From NCBI RefSeq assembly GCF_009914315.1, contig NZ_CP042596.1:3782001-3846000 (forward strand): 64,000 nucleotides of DNA. Reading direction: 5' to 3'. The position numbers and the translations under genes are program-made. Positions 17,636 through 25,709 of the stretch are shown in pieces; within the stretch, counting starts at the first letter, position 1, and each line of letters starts with the position of its first letter. This stretch comes from Granulicella sp. WH15. Its GTDB lineage: Bacteria; Acidobacteriota; Terriglobia; Terriglobales; Acidobacteriaceae. A model generated the notes under the pieces. It saw only the letters and a program-made list of their open reading frames with translations, did no database searches and was not told the DNA's origin.

Positions 17636-20600
17636 TCAGGCTCCGGCGCCGATTGCGTGCGGCTCGGTTTGGTCAGACGCGACGGACCGCGCACGACGAC
17701 TGTGAAGAAGCGCAAAGACGGCAGGGACAAAGACAAGGGTAGCAACGGTGGCGGCGATCAGGCCGCCGATAACGGCGCGGCCCAGCGGAGCATTCTGCTC
17801 GCCGCCTTCGCCCGCGCCCAGAGACATGGGCACCATGCCGATAATCATCGCCAGCGCAGTCATGCAGACCGGCCGGAAGCGGGTGGCACCGGCCTCAAGC
17901 GCGGCCCGGATCGCATCGCCGTGAACGTTCAGCCGGTCCTTGGCGAAGGAGACGACCAGGATGCTGTTCGCCGTGGCGACGCCCATGCACATGATCGCAC
18001 CCATCAGCGCAGGGACTGAGAGCGTCGTGCCCGTCAGGAAGAGGAAGACGATGATACCGGCCAGGGCGGCAGGCAGCGCCGTGATGATGATGAAAGGATC
18101 GAGCCACGACTGGAAGTTGACCACGATCAACAGGTAAACCAGCACGATGGCGAAGCCGAGTCCGGAGAGCAGACCGACATAGGAGGCGTTCATCGTCTCC
18201 ACCTGGCCCCGGATCTTCACGAAGCTTCCACGCGGCAGCTCCTTCTCGTGCCGAGCCACAATGCGCTCGATATCACGATTCACCGCGCCCAGGTCGCGAT
18301 CCTGCGGAGCGCCGTAGATATCCAGCACCCGGCGGATGTTGTAGTGGTTCACCGTCTCCAGCTCGGTCGAGCGCGAGATCTTGGCCACGTCAGCCAGAAT
18401 CTCCGTCCGCCGGGCCGTCGACGACGACAGCGGAATATTCTCAAGCGCCGAGAGCGACGTAATGTCGTACTGCTGCGTCTGCGCCACCACCGGGTACGTT
18501 ACCCCGTTGCGCGGGTTCAGATAAAAGATGGGCGAGAGCTGCGAGCTGCCGCTCAGCATGTTCTGCACGCTGGCGCCGATATCGTTCTCGGTGTACCCGC
18601 CCTGGTCCGCCTTGGTGCGGTCCACCGTCAGGTCGAGCACCGGGTAGTCATCCGGCTGCTGCACCCGCAGATCCACAAGGCCGGGTACGTGGCGCATATC
18701 CGCCAGCACCGCGTTCACCACCTTGCGGTTGGCCGCCATGTCCGCCCCCTCAAACTGCACATCGATGGGCGAGGGCAGGCCGAAGTTCAGGATCTGGGTC
18801 ACGATATCGGCGGGCAGGAAGTAGAAGATCGTTCCATCGAACTCCTTGGGCAGATTGGCACGCAGCTTGCGCACGTAGTCCGCCGTGGGGTGGTGGTCTT
18901 CCTTCAGCGAGACCATGATGTCCGCGTCGTTGGTGCCGATCAGGCCGGAGGTGTTGTGCTGGTAGTTCAACACCGAGTACGGCATTCCGATGTTGTCGAG
19001 GATATTGTCCATCTCCTCGGCCGGGACCACCCTCCGGATCGACTGCTCGATCAGGTCGCAGAGCTTGGCCGTCTCCTCGATCCTCATGCCGCTCTTGGCG
19101 CGCACATGCAGAATGAACGAGCCGTTATCCGACGCCGGGAAGAAGTTGCGGCCCAGGAACGGGATCAGCAGGCAGGCACTGATGCAGATCAGCAGGAACA
19201 CGGGGACGAAGAGCTGCCTCACCTGCAACAGCCCCGCCAGCGTCGACTGGTAGTTCGCGCGCGCGATCTCGAAGTAGTGCTCGAACCGGCGCTGGAACCG
19301 CGAGAACGGATTCATCGACGGGATCGCGTGCGGATCGTGCGGCTTCAGCAGGTACATCGCCATGGTCGGCACCAGCGTGCGCGAGAGCAGGTAACTGGCC
19401 AGCATGGCGAAGACCACCGCCTCGGCCAACGGCACGAAGAGGTAGCGCGAGACGCCCGAGAGGAAGAACATGGGCAGGAAGACGATGCAGATGCAGAGCG
19501 TCGAGACCAGCGCGGGCACCGCGATCTGCGCAGCTCCAGCCAGGATGGCCTCCTGCAATCCCAGACCTTCTTCCAGATACCGGTTGGTGTTCTCGATCTC
19601 TACCGTCGCATCGTCCACCAGGATGCCGACCGCGAGCGCCAGTCCACCCAGCGTCATGATGTTGATCGTCTGGCCCAGCCAGCTCATCACGATGATCGAC
19701 ACCAGGATCGAGAGCGGGATCGAGACCGCGATGATGATCGTCGAGCGCCAGCTTCCCAGGAAGAGCAGGATCATCAACCCGGTGAGGCAGGCGGCGATGA
19801 CGGCCTCGCGAATGACGCCCTGGATGGAGCCGCGCACGAACTTCGACTGGTCGCCGATGGGCGTGATCTTCAGCCCGTCCGGCAGAGTCGTCAGCAGGCG
19901 CGGCAGCAGACCGCGGATACCCGAGACCACGCCCAGCGTCGAGGCATTACCCGACTTGAGCACCGACGCCAGCACGCCGCGGTGCCCATCCTGCCGCACG
20001 ATGTTGGTCTGCGGCGTCGAACCGTCCGAGACGGTCCCAATGTCGTGCATGAAGACCGTGACCCCGTTCGACTGCTTGATCGGCAGCTCGGCCAGCCCCT
20101 CGATGGTGCGCGGCGTCGAGTTCAGATGGATGTCGTACTCATCCCCGCCGATCTTCGCCGTGCCGCCGGGCAGCACCACGTTCTGGTTGGCCAGCGCGGT
20201 CAGCACGTCCTTCGGCGAGAGCCCCAGCGACTGCATCTTGGCCGGGTTCATGTTCACCATGATCGAGCGCTGCTTGCCGCCGTAGACGTTGGGCACGACG
20301 GCTCCGTTCACCGTCACCAGCGCCGGACGCACAAAGTTCAAACCAATATCGTTCAACTGCTGCTCGGAGAGCGTATCGCTCGATAATCCAAGCTGCAGAA
20401 TCGGCACCGTCGAGGCCGAGAAGTTGATGATCTGCGGAGGCAGAATCCCCTGCGGCAACTGCTTGGTGGAGTAGTTGGCCGAGGCCGAGACCTGCGCGTT
20501 CGCCGTATCCAGCGACGAGCCCGGCTGCAGGTAGATCTTGATGACCGACGTTCCCGCCACCGTCACCGACTCGATGTGCTGGATGTTATCGACCAGCGTC

Positions 20601-20815
20601 GTCAGCGACTTCTCATACGGCGTCGTGATGCGGCCTTCCATCTCCTCCGCGTTCAGTCCTGTATACGACCAGGAGACCGAGATCACGGGGATGTTGATGG
20701 CCGGGAAGATATCCGTCGGCGTGCTGAGGATGACGACCGGCGCGGCAATCAGGATCAAAATCGCCAACACGACGAAGGTGTAGGGCCGCGTAAGAGCAAT
20801 TTTTACGATCCACAT
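17636..20815 (-). CDS. RND (HAE1-type) efflux permease
   Basis: 1059 residues, AcrB-size. Proton-driven inner-membrane pump for hydrophobic or amphipathic compounds. TM1 and IFPAINIPVISV at the N-terminus, two porter loops, and the proton-relay motif GILVDDATVEIENTNRYLEEG with paired Asp in TM4 are seen, as well as GEGGEQNAPLGRAVIGGLI near the C-terminus. Substrate cannot be read from sequence. First gene of the operon, preceded by AAGGTGG 7 nt before its ATG. Divergently transcribed from a LysR regulator that probably controls it. Confidence 0.95.
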   Translation of the reverse strand: MWIVKIALTRPYTFVVLAILILIAAPVVILSTPTDIFPAINIPVISVSWSYTGLNAEEMEGRITTPYEKSLTTLVDNIQHIESVTVAGTSVIKIYLQPGSSLDTANAQVSASANYSTKQLPQGILPPQIINFSASTVPILQLGLSSDTLSEQQLNDIGLNFVRPALVTVNGAVVPNVYGGKQRSIMVNMNPAKMQSLGLSPKDVLTALANQNVVLPGGTAKIGGDEYDIHLNSTPRTIEGLAELPIKQSNGVTVFMHDIGTVSDGSTPQTNIVRQDGHRGVLASVLKSGNASTLGVVSGIRGLLPRLLTTLPDGLKITPIGDQSKFVRGSIQGVIREAVIAACLTGLMILLFLGSWRSTIIIAVSIPLSILVSIIVMSWLGQTINIMTLGGLALAVGILVDDATVEIENTNRYLEEGLGLQEAILAGAAQIAVPALVSTLCICIVFLPMFFLSGVSRYLFVPLAEAVVFAMLASYLLSRTLVPTMAMYLLKPHDPHAIPSMNPFSRFQRRFEHYFEIARANYQSTLAGLLQVRQLFVPVFLLICISACLLIPFLGRNFFPASDNGSFILHVRAKSGMRIEETAKLCDLIEQSIRRVVPAEEMDNILDNIGMPYSVLNYQHNTSGLIGTNDADIMVSLKEDHHPTADYVRKLRANLPKEFDGTIFYFLPADIVTQILNFGLPSPIDVQFEGADMAANRKVVNAVLADMRHVPGLVDLRVQQPDDYPVLDLTVDRTKADQGGYTENDIGASVQNMLSGSSQLSPIFYLNPRNGVTYPVVAQTQQYDITSLSALENIPLSSSTARRTEILADVAKISRSTELETVNHYNIRRVLDIYGAPQDRDLGAVNRDIERIVARHEKELPRGSFVKIRGQVETMNASYVGLLSGLGFAIVLVYLLIVVNFQSWLDPFIIITALPAALAGIIVFLFLTGTTLSVPALMGAIMCMGVATANSILVVSFAKDRLNVHGDAIRAALEAGATRFRPVCMTALAMIIGMVPMSLGAGEGGEQNAPLGRAVIGGLIAATVATLVFVPAVFALLHSRRARSVASDQTEPHAIGAGA

Positions 20816-20842
20816 GGGCAGACCACCTTAGAGTTGGGAAAT

Positions 20843-20858
20843 TGATTCAATTTAATCA
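20843..20858. promoter_or_regulatory. inverted repeat, possible operator near the efflux start
   Basis: TGATT-CAATTT-AATCA dyad in the 138-bp divergent intergenic region, 28 nt from the permease start codon. AT-rich and symmetrical as expected for a LysR activation half-site, but identification is by position only. Confidence 0.35.
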
Positions 20859-20925
20859 CTTCAAGGGCTTCTTTAGTAGACAGGATTAACCTCTTTTTGT
20901 TTCACGCTTATTTCCGCTCTCGAAC

Positions 20926-20940
20926 ATCGGAAAAACCGAT
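20926..20940. promoter_or_regulatory. LysR-box-like palindrome (T-N11-A)
   Basis: Perfect dyad ATCGG-AAAAA-CCGAT containing the T-N11-A signature of LysR-type recognition sites. It lies 14 nt before the LysR start and about 110 nt upstream of the efflux permease start, the usual arrangement for autoregulation plus divergent control. Confidence 0.55.
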
Positions 20941-20953
20941 ATCATCACCTGAT

Positions 20954-21862
20954 ATGGAGCTTCGTCACCTGCGATACTTCTGCGCCGTCGCAGAACATGG
21001 GACCTTCAGCGCCGCCAGTCGCCACCTTCACGTCGCGCAGTCGTCCATCTCCGAACAGATACAGGACCTCGAAGACGAGATCGGCGTTACCCTGATCAAA
21101 CGCGGGCAGCGGGCCACCCAGCTCACTCGTGAGGGCCTGATCTTCCTCGACGAGGCGCACAAGACTCTCGCCGCCGCCGAGCGCGCCGTCGACACCACGC
21201 GCCATGCCATGCAGGGCCTCGAAGGCGCTCTGACCATCGGCTTCTTCCTCTGGGGCGCCGGAGGTTTCTTCCCCCGGCTCATCCGCGAGTACCGCAAGCT
21301 CCACCCCAATATCCGGCTCACCCTGGTCGAGATGCTCGCCGCCCAGCAGCTCGAGGCACTCACCACAGGCACCATCGACATCGGCTTCACCCGCCCGCTC
21401 GAGCCGCCCTTTAACCGCACCCTCAAAGACGAGCTTCTCTTCGAGGACCCCATCGTGGCGGTGCTGCCCGTCGACCACCCCCTCGCCGGAGCCCAGATCG
21501 AGTTTGCCCGCCTCGCCGAGGAGCGATTCGTCATGATCGGACGACGCTCGGCCCAGACCTACCATGACGGCATCATCTCGCTCTGCTCGAACGCCGGGTT
21601 CTCCCCGCACATCGTCAACAGCTCGGCTTCCTGGTCCGGCATCCTCACCCTGGTCGAGTCCGGCGAAGGCGTCGCGCTCGTTCCCGCCGGAGTCCGCCGC
21701 CTGCGCAGCGCCGGGCTCGTCTTCGCCGACCTGCTCCCCGAGACCGCGCACGTCGGCCTCTCGGTAGCCTGGAACCCGGAAAAAGAGAACCCCGTGCAGC
21801 GCGACTTCCTGCAACTCGTCCGCAAGAACAAGGAAAAAATCCGGCGCAGCCGGGGAGCGTAG
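20954..21862 (+). CDS. LysR-family transcriptional regulator
   Basis: 302 residues. N-terminal winged helix-turn-helix (MELRHLRYFCAVAEHGTFSAASRHLHVAQSSISEQIQDLEDEIG..., residues 1-60) followed by a substrate-binding-like effector domain (about 90-290, with IDIGFTRP and AVLPVDHPLAG). The start at 20954 is chosen over an ATG at 20897 because MELRHLRYF is the canonical family start and the LysR-box-like palindrome would otherwise be inside the gene. Divergent from the RND operon, its probable target. Effector unknown. Confidence 0.93.
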   Translation: MELRHLRYFCAVAEHGTFSAASRHLHVAQSSISEQIQDLEDEIGVTLIKRGQRATQLTREGLIFLDEAHKTLAAAERAVDTTRHAMQGLEGALTIGFFLWGAGGFFPRLIREYRKLHPNIRLTLVEMLAAQQLEALTTGTIDIGFTRPLEPPFNRTLKDELLFEDPIVAVLPVDHPLAGAQIEFARLAEERFVMIGRRSAQTYHDGIISLCSNAGFSPHIVNSSASWSGILTLVESGEGVALVPAGVRRLRSAGLVFADLLPETAHVGLSVAWNPEKENPVQRDFLQLVRKNKEKIRRSRGA

Positions 21863-21870
21863 AGACTACT

Positions 21871-22815
21871 TTACAGCTCTGTCAAAAACGCCCACTGGGC
21901 CACGATCTTCTGCCGCTCCAGCGACGACCGCTTCTTCCCATCCGGCGTCAGCGTCAGCGTTACTTCCTTCTTATCGCGCAGCACCACCACCGTCACCGGC
22001 CGCCCCTTGCTCTCGCGGATCGTCTTCGACCACTCCCCCATCGTCGTCAGCCGCTGCGCATTGGCACGGATCGCCACATCGCCCGCGTGCATCCCCGCCA
22101 GCGCCGCCGGGCTGTTCGTCGCGACGCTCCGCACCAGCAGTCCTACCCCGTCCGGCACCCCGAAGAACTCCGCCAACTGCGGCCCCAGCATCTCCAGCAT
22201 CGCACCCGTGTACGAAGGGCTCATCAGCAGCATCGACCCCAGAAACCCACGGCTGCCGCGCACCGGCGCTCCCGTGCTGCCGACAAAGTTCTCGGCCGCG
22301 TCATCCGCCGGAGCCGAAGGCCCAGCCAGCCCCGGGTCGGGCACCGTGATGTGCTGCTCCCAGGCCTGCCGCTCAATCTGGTCGCGATCCGCCATCTGCG
22401 TATTCAGGCTTATCGTCTGGCCATCGCGGCTGATAATCAGCGTAATCGGCCGTCCGGGCGCGAGATCGCGCAGCATACGCCGGATCTGCTCCTCCCCTTC
22501 GATCGCCTGACCATTCAACACCAGCACGACATCGTGTTCACGCAGCCCGCACTTTCCGGCAGGACCGTCATGGTCCACGCGCACAATCTCCGCGCCGCGC
22601 GAGTCCTTCAGCTTCAGAACCGCAACCTGCCCATCGCCGATGTCGCGCACGTCGATCCCGAGATACCCGACCGCGCCATGATTCACGCTCGTTCCGGCCC
22701 AGCCCTTGCCAGTCCCGCCGCCCCAGCGAGCCCGCGCCCCCAGCGCCATGCGGCCGTCAGCCAGCACGAGCACAGCCGCCAGAACCCACCATCCGCATCT
22801 GGAAGCCATCGTCAT
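21871..22815 (-). CDS. secreted protein with two PDZ domains
   Basis: 314 residues from ATG 22815 (an alternative ATG at 22809 has GAGAAG 6 nt upstream). Signal peptide (SRCGWWVLAAVLVLADG). PDZ 1 begins at YLGIDVRDIGDGQVAVLKL with GPAGKCGLREHDVVLVLNGQ; PDZ 2 has GLLVRSVATNSPAALAGMHAGDVAI. No protease domain accompanies the PDZ pair, so it is a binding or adaptor protein rather than a DegP-like enzyme. Third gene of a sigma factor / anti-sigma / PDZ set on the minus strand, about 120 nt after the anti-sigma stop, suggesting a part in envelope signal sensing (inference). Confidence 0.82.
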   Translation of the reverse strand: MTMASRCGWWVLAAVLVLADGRMALGARARWGGGTGKGWAGTSVNHGAVGYLGIDVRDIGDGQVAVLKLKDSRGAEIVRVDHDGPAGKCGLREHDVVLVLNGQAIEGEEQIRRMLRDLAPGRPITLIISRDGQTISLNTQMADRDQIERQAWEQHITVPDPGLAGPSAPADDAAENFVGSTGAPVRGSRGFLGSMLLMSPSYTGAMLEMLGPQLAEFFGVPDGVGLLVRSVATNSPAALAGMHAGDVAIRANAQRLTTMGEWSKTIRESKGRPVTVVVLRDKKEVTLTLTPDGKKRSSLERQKIVAQWAFLTEL

Positions 22816-22938
22816 CTTCTCGTGTCGCCTCTGAGGTCCTTTGCTCCAAATTACCGGCGCACCCACCTGCATCGTCAACCAAGGCCCCTTGGTCACACCA
22901 TCAGATGTCCGGATGCTCCCGCGAATACCTTTAGCTTA

Positions 22939-23910
22939 CTACTGGATATCCGCCGTGCCCTGCAGGGCCCGCGTGCTCACCGTACGAATATACGGGTTCT
23001 CGTCGGTCGTCGAGACAGTGCGGAAGACCTGACGCACGCTCGAGTCCGACTGCACCGGCTCCAGCATGGCAATCGCCTTGGTCCGCACGCTGGCGTTGGT
23101 GTCGTGCAGCAGCGCCTCGGCGATCCCGTCGCGCACCCGCTGGTCGGTGATGATGTACGGCTGCAGGCCTTCGAGCGCCTTCATCCGCACGCCGGGATTC
23201 TTGTCGTAGCGCAGGCTCACCAGCAGCGTCGCGCGCACGTCGTCGCCGCTGGAGCTGCCCTCTTCCATCCGGCACGCGTGGCCCGCGCGGCACTCATGCG
23301 CCAGCAGCGCAACCGAATCTCCCCGCACACCGTTATCGGTCGCGGCCTTGGTGCCCAGCATCAGCAACTGCCGAATCTGCGGGTCGTCAAGCGATCCCTC
23401 CACCGACTCCGGCACGATGCGGTTGTAACTTACCTGCACCACATCCGAGTTCGGCGTCTGCACGATGCCGCTGATGTTCGAGATGCCGCCGCCCGTGGTG
23501 TTCGTCAGGATGACCGGCGAAGGCAGCTTGGGCGCGTGCGCCACCTGGTAGCGATAGGTAAAGTTTCCGGCCAGAAACCCGACGCCGACCAGCAGCGTGG
23601 CCAGCGCGGGCGCGCTCTGCAAGTGGCCGATCCAGGCAAAAAAGTTCACCCGCAGGTTGGTCAGCAGGCCGTGCCGCGGCATGGCGTCGAGCGCCTCATC
23701 CAGCCGCACTCGGCTCTGCGCCAGCAGGTTCGGATGCGGCTCCGCAACCGGCGCGTACGCCAGCAGCTCGCTGATCTCCTCCATCGCCTTTACTTCTTCC
23801 AGGCACTCCGGACAGTGATACATATGCTGTTCCAGTCCAATCGCGTCCTCATCCGGCAGCTCGCCGTATGCCGCCAGGATCACACTGTTCCGTACCTTGT
23901 CGCAGTCCAT
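22939..23910 (-). CDS. zf-HC2 anti-sigma factor with extracytoplasmic HEAT-like repeats
   Basis: 323 residues. The N-terminal zinc-binding anti-sigma domain has H29-x3-C33-x2-C36 (HMYHCPEC) plus Cys3, the ZAS pattern that holds ECF sigma factors inactive. One transmembrane segment follows at about 100-118 (SAPALATLLVGVGFLAGNF). The outside part ends in helical repeats (about 225-323: PGVRMKALEGLQPYI, ASVRTKAIAMLEPV, PYIRTVSTRALQ) that look like HEAT repeats. Encoded about 100 nt downstream of the sigma gene. HEAT repeats as a sensor module on an anti-sigma factor is the unusual feature. Confidence 0.85.
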   Translation of the reverse strand: MDCDKVRNSVILAAYGELPDEDAIGLEQHMYHCPECLEEVKAMEEISELLAYAPVAEPHPNLLAQSRVRLDEALDAMPRHGLLTNLRVNFFAWIGHLQSAPALATLLVGVGFLAGNFTYRYQVAHAPKLPSPVILTNTTGGGISNISGIVQTPNSDVVQVSYNRIVPESVEGSLDDPQIRQLLMLGTKAATDNGVRGDSVALLAHECRAGHACRMEEGSSSGDDVRATLLVSLRYDKNPGVRMKALEGLQPYIITDQRVRDGIAEALLHDTNASVRTKAIAMLEPVQSDSSVRQVFRTVSTTDENPYIRTVSTRALQGTADIQ

Positions 23911-24014
23911 TGCACTCGCCTCGATCCAGCCTCAAATTGTGTTGCGTCTTCCAGGTCTTTGCCCAGTAAGTCACTCAACCGCTACTACTCAAACCTGTAA
24001 ATCAGACCCGCCAA

Positions 24015-24800
24015 CTAACGAACGTTGGCCAGGCTCGCCCGCAGCTTGCGCGTGGCGCGGAACAACGTATTCTTCGCCGTCTCTTCCGTCGTGTTCAACA
24101 TCTCGCCGATCGTTCTCAGCTTCAAACCCTGGTAGTGCTTCAGCTCAAACACCGTCCGCTCGCGCGGCGTCAGTCCGTCCAGCGCGCTGGCGATCCGCTC
24201 GCCCATCACCTTCCGGTCCAGCTCCCGGCCCGGATTCGCCATCGCCCGGTCGTCGGTCACGTTGGCCATCAGGTCCATCTCGTCGCCGCTCTGGTCCAGC
24301 ACCGTCGCCGCGTCTTCCCGGCGCGACTTGCGCCGCCGCAACTGATCGAGACAGAGATTCGTCACGATCCGGTAGAGCCACGTATAAAACGAGCACTCGA
24401 AGCGGAAGTTCCCCAGATGCCGGTAGGCCTTGATGAAGGCCTCCTGGTAGACGTCCTGGGCGTCCTGCTCGTTGCCCAGCATGTGCAGCGCCAGCCGCAG
24501 CACGCTCTGGTCGTAACGCCGCACCAGCGAATCGAACGCAGCCCGCTCGCCCCGTTGCGCTTCGCGGATCAGCTCGTCGTCTTCGACACGCTGCTGCGCA
24601 CGCGCCTCAATCTGCGCCGGCGTCAGCTTGCCGCCCCGTGCTCCGCGTTGAATCGCCGCCTTCGCCATCTCTGACGAAGATTCTACCGGGCTGCTGGAAA
24701 ACACACCAACGCCATTTCCCGCATTACCCAGCCGCCGCAGAGCGGAAAGTACTGGGGACAGCCCGCCTTCGGCCTCAAGACCAACCGTATCAACACTCAT
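24015..24800 (-). CDS. ECF-type RNA polymerase sigma factor
   Basis: 261 residues from ATG 24800; an internal ATG at 24668 would give 217 residues, closer to the family norm, and the extra N-terminus is low complexity, so the start is uncertain. Region 2 is FDSLVRRYDQSVLRLALHMLGNEQDAQDVYQEAFIKAYRHL...FYTWLYRIVTNLCLDQLRRR; region 4 is LTPRERTVFELKHYQGLKLRTIGEMLNTTEETAKNTLFRATRKLR. Directs RNA polymerase to a stress or envelope regulon. Co-directional with the zf-HC2 anti-sigma factor, its likely inhibitor. Confidence 0.92.
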   Translation of the reverse strand: MSVDTVGLEAEGGLSPVLSALRRLGNAGNGVGVFSSSPVESSSEMAKAAIQRGARGGKLTPAQIEARAQQRVEDDELIREAQRGERAAFDSLVRRYDQSVLRLALHMLGNEQDAQDVYQEAFIKAYRHLGNFRFECSFYTWLYRIVTNLCLDQLRRRKSRREDAATVLDQSGDEMDLMANVTDDRAMANPGRELDRKVMGERIASALDGLTPRERTVFELKHYQGLKLRTIGEMLNTTEETAKNTLFRATRKLRASLANVR

Positions 24801-24807
24801 TCGATCC

Positions 24808-24819
24808 GACTCCGGAGTC
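24808..24819. promoter_or_regulatory. 12-bp perfect palindrome upstream of the sigma gene
   Basis: GACTCCGGAGTC lies 7 nt upstream of the ATG at 24800, within the 97-bp divergent region shared with the RNase H-like gene. Could be an operator or simply a hairpin; no supporting copy seen. Confidence 0.25.
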
Positions 24820-24897
24820 TAAGATCACCTGCACTCTAGTAGACCGAGGAAGTGGAAAAAGGTCATCACGGTCGGCAAACGGCTAAACTAGCCCCAT

Positions 24898-25557
24898 ATG
24901 TCGTCTCTATTTCCCAAGCAAACTTCCTCCGCGAGCGACTGGGTCCAAGCCCACTGCGACGGAGGCTCCCGCGGCAACCCCGGCCCCTCCGGCTTCGGCG
25001 CCGTCCTCGTTGACGCCAACGGCCGCACCCTCGCCGAGCTATCCGAGTTCCTCGGCATCCGCACCAACAACTTCGCCGAGTACTCCGGGCTGCTCGCCGT
25101 GCTCGATTACGCCCTGCAAAACCAGATTCCGCGCCTCAAGGTCGTCTCCGACTCTGAGCTGATGGTCAAGCAGATTCAGGGCAAATATAAGGTCAACTCG
25201 CCCGACCTGAAGCCGCTCTGGCAGGAGGCCCGCAACCGCATCGCCAAGCTGGATGGCTTCGAGATCAGCCACGCTCTCCGGCACAAAAATAAGGAAGCCG
25301 ACGCGCTGGCCAACCAGGCGATGGACCGCGGCATGAAGCGCACCCCCAAAGACGCCGCCGACTCGCCAGTCCAGAGCCTGCCCCTCCGCGCCATCCCCCA
25401 CCCGGCAAAGTCCGCCGCGCCCCCCGATCCCTACGCCGCCAACCGCGCTCCAGCCACCGCCGGAATGCTACGCGGATTCACCAAGGATGGCGTGGTCCAC
25501 ATCCTCGGCGGAGCCTCTCTGCCCGACGGCATCTTCGTGAAGATCATCCGCGAATAA
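24898..25557 (+). CDS. RNase HI-like (reverse transcriptase-like superfamily) nuclease
   Basis: 219 residues. RNase H fold with the four acidic positions present: D21 in HCDGGSRGNPGP, E61 in NNFAEYSG, D85 in VVSDSEL and D135 in KNKEADALANQAM. These predict cleavage of RNA in RNA/DNA hybrids. The domain ends near residue 145; the remaining 75 residues are a Pro/Ala-rich linker and a short conserved tail (TKDGVVHILGGASLPDGIFVKIIRE). It lacks the basic handle of E. coli RNase HI, so it belongs to the YpdQ/RnhA-like ribonuclease class. Ends in a classic terminator. Confidence 0.9.
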   Translation: MSSLFPKQTSSASDWVQAHCDGGSRGNPGPSGFGAVLVDANGRTLAELSEFLGIRTNNFAEYSGLLAVLDYALQNQIPRLKVVSDSELMVKQIQGKYKVNSPDLKPLWQEARNRIAKLDGFEISHALRHKNKEADALANQAMDRGMKRTPKDAADSPVQSLPLRAIPHPAKSAAPPDPYAANRAPATAGMLRGFTKDGVVHILGGASLPDGIFVKIIRE

Positions 25558-25562
25558 AACAA

Positions 25563-25603
25563 GCCGCTGCACCGAATCAAAGCGTGCAGCGGCATTATTT
25601 TTT
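25563..25603 (+). terminator. Rho-independent terminator of the RNase H-like gene
   Basis: GCCGCTGCAC (25563-25572) pairs perfectly with GTGCAGCGGC (25584-25593), followed by ATTATTTTTT. It starts 6 nt after the stop codon. Confidence 0.92.
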
Positions 25604-25709
25604 CCGCAACCATCAGATGCTCTTGACGATTCTTATTGGGCCTCATCGCAACTACTTCTAGCCCAGCGGAGCGACTTCCGACAAGCCGATATCCCGATAC
25701 TTGGCTTTG

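Noticed and set aside
18248..20386. 712-aa plus-strand ORF
   Set aside because: Antisense to the RND permease, whose motifs are intact.
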